This document shows, piece by piece, positions 1 through 4,454 of a DNA stretch of 6,927 nt (the stretch's first letter is position 1; every line of letters begins with the position of its first letter). The translations under genes were made by a program, and so were the position numbers. Location: the NCBI GenBank assembly GCA_003161835.1, contig PMNO01000228.1, forward strand, positions 1 to 6,927. The letters are read 5' to 3'. The DNA is from Myxococcales bacterium. GTDB taxonomy: Bacteria > Myxococcota_A > Polyangia > Fen-1088. Below the pieces are notes generated by a model. The model saw nothing but the letters and a program-made list of their open reading frames with translations. It made no database searches and was not told where the DNA came from.

Positions 1-422
1 GTCACCATCACCCCGGACGAGGACTGCAAGAAGGCTCCGCCCCTGAGGTTGTCGCGGACCAGGCGACGATATTGATACGGGACCCGGTACGCCTCGGTGA
101 ATTGCAGGTCCGAGATGCCGTCCTCGACATCAGCGGTCAGCCGCGCCGTCCGCGCAAAGCGCGCGCGGTACAGCTCCGCGAGGCGGTTGAATCCCTCGCG
201 GCGGCGCTCGGCGATCAGGGGGGGCGCGTCGTCGGAGCGAAAATAGGTGGCGTCGTCGTATTCGTACAGCGGCACGTGGGTGGCCATCCAGTGCGAGATC
301 CGGGAATGACCCCGCAGCGATGGATGTTTGGCCCGCGAGAGATCCAACCGCGCCTTCACTTTCATCAACAGCGGCGGTACCGCGACGGCGGCCGACGCGC
401 AGGCAACCAAGGTATCGTTCAT
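1..422 (-). CDS. PLP-dependent aminotransferase, glutamate-1-semialdehyde aminomutase-like (3' truncated)
   Basis: Reading the minus strand from the ATG at 422 gives 140 codons open to the window edge, so only the N-terminal part is visible. The protein starts MNDTLVACASAAVAV, a short hydrophobic helix. It continues with a basic stretch (KARLDLSRAKHPSL), VPLYEYDDATYF, an Arg-rich helix, and then ISDLQFTEAYRVPYQ followed by FLQSSSGVMVT. The last parts match my memory of the N-terminal region of a class-III aminotransferase subgroup annotated as glutamate-1-semialdehyde 2,1-aminomutase-like, where the SSGV.VTD strand leads into the PLP-binding domain. The catalytic lysine would lie beyond the edge and cannot be checked. 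The N-terminal extension is longer than in classical HemL, so a role in tetrapyrrole synthesis should not be assumed; a specialised aminotransferase is as likely. The start is supported by a strong Shine-Dalgarno. It is divergent from psd. Confidence 0.65.
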   Translation of the reverse strand, partial: MNDTLVACASAAVAVPPLLMKVKARLDLSRAKHPSLRGHSRISHWMATHVPLYEYDDATYFRSDDAPPLIAERRREGFNRLAELYRARFARTARLTADVEDGISDLQFTEAYRVPYQYRRLVRDNLRGGAFLQSSSGVMV

Positions 423-426
423 CGTT

Positions 427-433
427 CCCTCCT
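427..433 (-). promoter_or_regulatory. Shine-Dalgarno for the aminotransferase-like gene
   Basis: On the minus strand the bases read AGGAGGG, close to a full anti-16S match, ending four bases before the ATG at 422. This fixes the start of the truncated minus-strand gene. It sits inside the 29-bp gap shared with psd. Confidence 0.7.
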
Positions 434-442
434 CACGCACTC

Positions 443-446
443 GGAG
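443..446 (+). promoter_or_regulatory. Shine-Dalgarno for psd
   Basis: GGAG lies five bases before the ATG at 452. It selects this start over longer in-frame options such as the start at 320, which would run antisense through the divergent gene. The next residues (MPTAPFLSRFF) look like a normal amphipathic N-terminus for the family. Confidence 0.6.
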
Positions 447-451
447 TCATC

Positions 452-1357
452 ATGCCCACCGCCCCATTCCTCTCTCGCTTCTTTCTGCAAGAGGACCTGA
501 ACTTCCTGCTGACCAACCGCATCCCGCGGCGCCTGGCGACCCAGTTCATGGGCTGGTTCGCGCGGATCGAAAGCCCGCCGGTCCGCGACCTGTCGCTCGC
601 GTTGTGGCGCCTGTTCGCGGACGTTGACCTGAGCGACGCCGCTCGAACTCAGTTTCGCAGCTTGCATGATTGTTTCATCAGGGAACTGAAGGATGGCGCG
701 CGACCCATCGACCCGGATCCGGCCGTCCTGGTCAGCCCGTGCGATGCCATCGTCGGTGCGTCCGGCGCCATCGAAGGCGACCAGTTGATTCAGGCCAAGG
801 GCTTTCCCTACACCCTGCTGGACCTGCTGAACGATCCCGATCTGGTCCGGCAGTACCGCGACGGCAGCTATGTCACCCTGCGCTTGTCGTCCAGCATGTA
901 CCACCGCTTTCACGCTCCGCACGATTGCGACGTCGAACAGGTCACCTATATTTCGGGCGACACGTGGAACACGAATCCCATCGCGATCAAACGTGTCGAA
1001 AAGTTGTTCTGCAAGAACGAGCGCGCCGTGGTCAGGACCCGTCTTGCGGCCGGAACGGGCTCCGGCGCCGGTTCTTCGGACGGGCGCGCCCACGGTCCCT
1101 TGATCACCCTGGTGCCCGTCGCGTCGATCCTCGTGGCCAGCATTCGGCTGCATTTTCTCGATGTCCTGCTGCACCTGGGCTACGGCGGCCCGACGGTTAT
1201 CCCGTGCCAGGCTTCGTTCCACAAGGGCCAGGAGATGGGCTGGTTCGAGCTGGGCTCGACCATTATTGTCTTCGCGCCACCGGGTGTCGCCCTGTGCGAG
1301 AACGTGCGTCAAGGGAACAGCATCCGGATGGGAGAGCCCCTCATGCGTTTGCATTGA
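452..1357 (+). CDS. psd: Phosphatidylserine decarboxylase proenzyme
   Basis: Decarboxylates phosphatidylserine to phosphatidylethanolamine at the cytoplasmic membrane, using a pyruvoyl group made by self-cleavage. The 301-aa protein carries the family landmarks in order: QAKGFPYTLLDLL around residue 114, YHRFHAP at 150-156, FHKGQEMGWF at 256-265, and the self-processing motif LGST at 267-270. Cleavage is predicted between G268 and S269, leaving a large beta chain and a short alpha chain of about 33 residues whose Ser becomes pyruvoyl. By comparison with the E. coli enzyme, D98 (SPCDAI), H154 and S269 form the Asp-His-Ser triad, and H151 is the second conserved His. All are present, so it should be active. 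One oddity is a Gly/Ser-rich stretch at about residues 199-215, between NERAVVRTRL and the ITLVPVASILV strand, where E. coli Psd has a short loop. The stop lies 5 bp from that of the convergent glycosyltransferase gene. Confidence 0.94.
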   Translation: MPTAPFLSRFFLQEDLNFLLTNRIPRRLATQFMGWFARIESPPVRDLSLALWRLFADVDLSDAARTQFRSLHDCFIRELKDGARPIDPDPAVLVSPCDAIVGASGAIEGDQLIQAKGFPYTLLDLLNDPDLVRQYRDGSYVTLRLSSSMYHRFHAPHDCDVEQVTYISGDTWNTNPIAIKRVEKLFCKNERAVVRTRLAAGTGSGAGSSDGRAHGPLITLVPVASILVASIRLHFLDVLLHLGYGGPTVIPCQASFHKGQEMGWFELGSTIIVFAPPGVALCENVRQGNSIRMGEPLMRLH

Positions 1358-1362
1358 ATCGT

Positions 1363-2565
1363 TCAGAAGGCTTCGGCTTGCCGTTGCTCGGCCAGTAAGT
1401 CCGACGGCGCGGCGGAGGCGAAGCGGAGCGGCGATTCCGCCCTGACCAGGTGGGCCCGAAACACCTCGTGTCCTGCATGCAGCGTGCGGTGCAAGATGCT
1501 GGCGCGGGATCGCTCACGCGAACAGCGCAACGCCCGCAGGCACGCCCGGAGCAAGTTGTCGTCGATCGCGCCGTTGACGCCTTCCTCGATCAAGTCAACC
1601 GGACCGGGGGCCGGGACGGACGCGACAGGCAACCCCGAAGCCAGCGCCTCCAGGATCACGTTGCCGAAGGTTTCCGTGCGCGACGGAAACACAAAACAGT
1701 CAGCGCTCGCGAAGTGCGCCGCCAGATCGTCTCCGAAGCGGTACCCGCGCCACACGACATCGGGAAAACGCCGCTGCAGGTCCTCCCGCGAAGGCCCGTC
1801 GCCCACCATCACCTTCGTTCCCTCGACCGGGAGCTCGAGAAAATCCTCCAGACTCTTTTCGACGGCCACGCGGCCGACGTACAACCAGATCGGCCGCGGC
1901 AGCCCCGCATAGATGTCGCCCCGCCGGCTGCTGGGGTGGAACACGCCGGCGTCAACGCCGCGGGGCCAATGAATCAGTTGCCGGCCGACATGCTTTTCCT
2001 TCAGTTCGTTCAGCAACGATGCCGAGCTCACCAGGGTGTGTTCGGCCTTGCCGTGGAACCACCGCACGGCCTCGTACCCCCATTCGAGCGGCACCGGAGC
2101 GCGCGCCGAAAGATATTCCGCGTAGCGGGTGTGGAAGCTGGTGGTGAAACGCAGACCTCGATGACGAAGCCACGCGACCGTGAAAAACCCCAACGGCCCC
2201 TCGGTGGCCACGTGAATGGCGTCCGGGCGGAAGGCCCGAATTCGGGGAATCGCCTTCCAGGGATCGCAAGCGATTCGAATCTCGGGATACGACGGCAGCG
2301 GCACCGTCCGATGCGCATCGGGGGCGACGACCAGGACCTCCACGCCGGTGGATTCCAGGTACTTGACCAGCCTCACGAGGGTGTTGACCACACCATTGGT
2401 CTGCGGACGCCAGGCGTCGGTGACCAGAGCCAGGCGTCTGAGCGGTGTGGCTCCTGGAGGAGCGGAGCGATGCCGGCTCGGGACGGGCCAGGCGCCGCCC
2501 CGAATTCCGGATCGTGGTGGCCTTGCAACGTAACCTTGAGGAATCTGTTCCGCGTTTGGCAACAC
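1363..2565 (-). CDS. GT4-family glycosyltransferase (MgtA/PimB/SQD2-like), possibly acting on a lipid
   Basis: A 400-aa GT-B retaining glycosyltransferase, transferring a sugar from a nucleotide-sugar donor. The N-terminal acceptor domain begins at about residue 43 (LRRLALVTDAWRPQTNGVVNT) and includes SFHTRY at 143-148 and GVD at 203-205. The donor domain shows the strand LYVGRVAVEKSLE (R232 and K237 are the usual diphosphate-binding pair), GDGP at 255-258, and the EX7E motif (E298 to E306). The APGPVDLIEEG sequence near 319-329 is typical of MgtA-like and diacylglycerol-glycosylating relatives. Acceptor and sugar cannot be read from sequence; lipid glycosylation is an inference from subfamily look and from psd next door. 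The start is uncertain. The GTG at 2565 (followed by TTG) has no clear ribosome site and gives a 42-residue Pro/Arg-rich leader, yet no other ATG, GTG or TTG occurs in frame before the core. It is downstream of the metallophosphoesterase gene on the same strand. Confidence 0.87.
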   Translation of the reverse strand: MLPNAEQIPQGYVARPPRSGIRGGAWPVPSRHRSAPPGATPLRRLALVTDAWRPQTNGVVNTLVRLVKYLESTGVEVLVVAPDAHRTVPLPSYPEIRIACDPWKAIPRIRAFRPDAIHVATEGPLGFFTVAWLRHRGLRFTTSFHTRYAEYLSARAPVPLEWGYEAVRWFHGKAEHTLVSSASLLNELKEKHVGRQLIHWPRGVDAGVFHPSSRRGDIYAGLPRPIWLYVGRVAVEKSLEDFLELPVEGTKVMVGDGPSREDLQRRFPDVVWRGYRFGDDLAAHFASADCFVFPSRTETFGNVILEALASGLPVASVPAPGPVDLIEEGVNGAIDDNLLRACLRALRCSRERSRASILHRTLHAGHEVFRAHLVRAESPLRFASAAPSDLLAEQRQAEAF

Positions 2566-2669
2566 GCGATCACGCTACAGGCGTCGAACGACGGCCCCAT
2601 CTCATTTCTGTGAACATGGCGTTGTGTATCGCCAACTTTTACGCGTCGACGCCGCCCGACCGCGGGTGC
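2566..2669. other. Intergenic gap between metallophosphoesterase and glycosyltransferase genes
   Basis: These 104 bp separate two minus-strand genes. Part of it (about 2600-2640) is more AT-rich than its surroundings. It contains a weak 5-bp hairpin, TGGCG at 2617-2621 with CGCCA at 2630-2634, followed by TTTT on the plus strand only. No convincing promoter boxes for the glycosyltransferase could be picked, so co-transcription versus its own promoter is undecided. Confidence 0.4.
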
Positions 2670-3491
2670 CTACGTCGTCGACGGCAGACCCAGCTCGGCG
2701 CGCCCCGCACCGCGCGTGCGGGCGGGCGTATCGCGCGAATCGGGTCCAGTCGTCAGCCAGGCCGGGGGTCCGAGGACCCGCCCCAGGGCGTGGGCGAATA
2801 CGCGAACGCGGCCGAGCTCGGTCGAGCTTCCCGCGTTGAAGACCAGCACCGGTCGCGCATCGTACCCGAAGAACGTACCCGCCTGAGGCGCGTGCCGATG
2901 GCCGTGCAGGACGAGATCGCAGCGACCCCGCAGGGCTCCCAGCAGATCCCCACCCAGCTCCAGCTCGTCCGCATAGGGCCAGCCCAACCATGAAGCCAAT
3001 CGCTCGGCGGCGTGGTCGGCCGGGAGCGGCAAGATGTGGTGGTGCAGCAGGACCGCCACCAAGGCTCCAGGCGCGGCCAGGTCCACCGCCGCGCTGATGG
3101 CGGCCACATCGTCCGCCGTCATTACCCCGTGGCCCGCCAACCAGGCGCGATTGTGCGGACCGGTAGAGTCGAAGCGAACGAGGTGCAAACCGGGCAACTG
3201 GGTCACGACCACCCGCCCACCACCCTGAATCGCTTCCCCGAGATCGTCGCCGAGACGATCATGATTTCCCGGGACAACAGTCACGCGCCCGCGCGCCGTC
3301 AAGGGAGCAAAGATCCGCCAGAACAGCGCGAGCTCACTGGCACGGCCCCGGTGGGTCAAATCACCGGTCACGACCACATGGTCGGCATTCACGGCAATCA
3401 GGGCCTCGCACATCGCTATCGCGCGTCGTTCGGTTTCGAGATTCTTGCCCAGGTGCAAGTCCGAAACGTGGATCAGCGTCCTAGTCGTCAT
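2670..3491 (-). CDS. Calcineurin-like metallophosphoesterase, CpdA-like (class III phosphodiesterase type)
   Basis: A 273-aa cytosolic phosphoesterase with a two-metal centre. All five metal and catalytic blocks are present in order: SDLHLG (D11, H13), GDLTHRG (D44), GNHD at 75-78 (N76, H77), a three-His run LLHHHI at 150-152, and GHRH at 197-200 (H198, H200). The GDLT and GNHD forms fit class III cyclic-nucleotide phosphodiesterases such as CpdA better than the GDLFD and GNRD forms of LpxH. Substrate remains a guess, since many members act on other phosphodiesters. The ATG at 3491 is preferred because the first beta strand and metal motif begin immediately after it, although no clear Shine-Dalgarno precedes it. 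The last 25 or so residues after GPPAWLTTGP are an Arg/Gly-rich tail outside the fold. It is divergent from the lipoprotein gene, and the glycosyltransferase gene follows on the same strand. Confidence 0.9.
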   Translation of the reverse strand: MTTRTLIHVSDLHLGKNLETERRAIAMCEALIAVNADHVVVTGDLTHRGRASELALFWRIFAPLTARGRVTVVPGNHDRLGDDLGEAIQGGGRVVVTQLPGLHLVRFDSTGPHNRAWLAGHGVMTADDVAAISAAVDLAAPGALVAVLLHHHILPLPADHAAERLASWLGWPYADELELGGDLLGALRGRCDLVLHGHRHAPQAGTFFGYDARPVLVFNAGSSTELGRVRVFAHALGRVLGPPAWLTTGPDSRDTPARTRGAGRAELGLPSTT

Positions 3492-3504
3492 GCCGACGAA
3501 TGCT

Positions 3505-3576
3505 AGGTGTCGCGCTTTACGCGAAGGGGAACGACGGATGTCGTCCGCGCAAAACTTTCACGACACCCCTGTGTCG
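3505..3576. promoter_or_regulatory. Cluster of three perfect short dyads in a divergent intergenic region
   Basis: Three non-overlapping perfect inverted repeats lie in a row. They are TCGCG/CGCGA (3510-3514 with 3520-3524, 5-bp loop), ACGAC/GTCGT (3531-3535 with 3540-3544, 4-bp loop), and CGACAC/GTGTCG (3561-3566 with 3571-3576, 4-bp loop). GGTGTCG at 3506-3512 can also pair perfectly with CGACACC at 3561-3567, giving two competing structures. The cluster starts 14 bp upstream of the metallophosphoesterase ATG, where an operator or 5'-UTR structure for that gene could sit. Short dyads arise easily in GC-rich DNA, so function is only possible. Confidence 0.3.
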
Positions 3577-3723
3577 CTGGAGAGCTGCCCTGCGTCGATT
3601 GCGACGTTCCGGCGACCCGCCCAGACCAACTTCCCGCTCTCCGGGGCGGCCGCGGCCGTCGGCGACCCCGGTGACGTCGAACGTCGGCGGGCTTGTTACA
3701 CTCGCGCCGTATTGTGGCCGCCG
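3577..3723. other. Remainder of the divergent intergenic region
   Basis: About 150 bp upstream of the lipoprotein gene, with no coding signal I trust. A TACACT hexamer at 3697-3702, inside TTGTTACACT, is the best -10-like sequence. No good -35 sits at the usual distance (GTGACG at 3671-3676 is 20 bp away). If real, transcription would begin close to the ATG at 3724 and leave a very short leader, consistent with the lack of a ribosome-binding site there. Confidence 0.2.
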
Positions 3724-4437
3724 ATGCAGAATGGGGAATTTTCGCTCGCGCGGCTGTGGTCGCGGTGCGCGCTCCGGGCCCTGCCGATTGCTGGACGCCG
3801 CGGATCGATGGCCGGGCTCGCGGCGCTCGGCTTGATGTCCGCGGTTCCGAGCTGCGCCGGGCTCGCCGCCCGGCCCGCCCCAACTGCGCCGGCGCCGCCC
3901 GCGGCCGTGGCCCGCGTATCGATTACGGGCATGATCGTGAACGGGGTCACGTCCCGGCCCCTGAAGGGCGCGATCCTTGATCTCGACGATCATCCCGGTC
4001 GTTCCGAAAGCGGCCTCGACGGAAGGTTCCGCATCGACGATGTTCCGATCGGACCACACCTGTTGACGGCGCGCGCACAGCGGTTCCGGTCGCGCACCCA
4101 ACCCGTCAAGATCGTGGCTGCCGACCCGGCGTCCGATCCCGAGAGCGGGCCGCGCAACGACTTCATCGTGTTTCTCTTCGCGCCGTCCGGGTACTTCGAC
4201 AGCTTCCCGCGTCTCGGGGCCGCCCCTCCCTGCCGGAACGAAGCCGACTGCCCCGCCAACCAAATCTGTCTCATGAACAACTTCCGGGAAATGGATGCGC
4301 CATCCTGCACCTTACCCGCCATTTGCAAGACCGAAGCGGACTGTAGACTCGGCCAGCAGTGCGAACCCGTAACATTGCTATCGAACGAAGAGCTGCGTGT
4401 CTGCCAGGGCCAGCCGGCCCCCGAGGTCGAGCCCTGA
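3724..4437 (+). CDS. Probable lipoprotein with carboxypeptidase-regulatory-like domain and tandem Cys-rich repeats
   Basis: A 237-aa exported protein of unknown function. The N-terminus holds a twin arginine (R25 R26), a hydrophobic run (MAGLAALGLM) and VPSC with C44 as a possible lipidation site. Proline at -2 makes the lipobox imperfect. A Pro/Ala linker (50-62) follows, then residues 65-131 form a carboxypeptidase-regulatory-like or Cna-B-like beta sandwich (ITGMIVNGVTSRPLKGAILD, then SGLDGRFRIDDVPIGPH). The C-terminal part has eight cysteines in two matching blocks: C170-x5-C176-x5-C182-x12-C195, then C201-x5-C207-x5-C213-x13-C227. Both blocks share an EADC core. The spacing predicts four disulfides, so the domain is probably periplasmic or on the surface. 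The ATG at 3724 is chosen because starting at the internal Met (3808) would remove the positive n-region. In-frame starts further upstream are possible. The VWA gene follows after 17 bp, suggesting one operon. Confidence 0.72.
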   Translation: MQNGEFSLARLWSRCALRALPIAGRRGSMAGLAALGLMSAVPSCAGLAARPAPTAPAPPAAVARVSITGMIVNGVTSRPLKGAILDLDDHPGRSESGLDGRFRIDDVPIGPHLLTARAQRFRSRTQPVKIVAADPASDPESGPRNDFIVFLFAPSGYFDSFPRLGAAPPCRNEADCPANQICLMNNFREMDAPSCTLPAICKTEADCRLGQQCEPVTLLSNEELRVCQGQPAPEVEP

Positions 4438-4454
4438 CCCGATTCAGGCCGCGC

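Noticed and set aside
72..500. Plus-strand frame over the left edge
   Set aside because: It is antisense to the aminotransferase-like gene, which has a strong ribosome site and recognisable N-terminal family sequence.
419..1354. Long minus-strand reading frame (311 codons) antisense to psd
   Set aside because: The plus strand has an intact Psd with all catalytic motifs. The antisense product has no domain features and no ribosome site.
1450..2613. Long plus-strand reading frame (387 codons) antisense to the glycosyltransferase gene
   Set aside because: Its translation is Arg/Gly/His-rich with no recognisable motif, while the minus strand encodes a complete GT4 enzyme. Long antisense frames are expected in GC-rich coding DNA.
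2617..2640. TGGCG/CGCCA hairpin followed by TTTT on the plus strand
   Set aside because: Only a 5-bp stem with an 8-base loop, and no plus-strand gene ends nearby. On the minus strand, where it would serve the metallophosphoesterase gene, there is no T-run.
3517..4263. Minus-strand reading frame opposite the lipoprotein gene
   Set aside because: Low-complexity Arg/Gly-rich translation. The plus strand has the signal peptide, beta domain and patterned cysteines.
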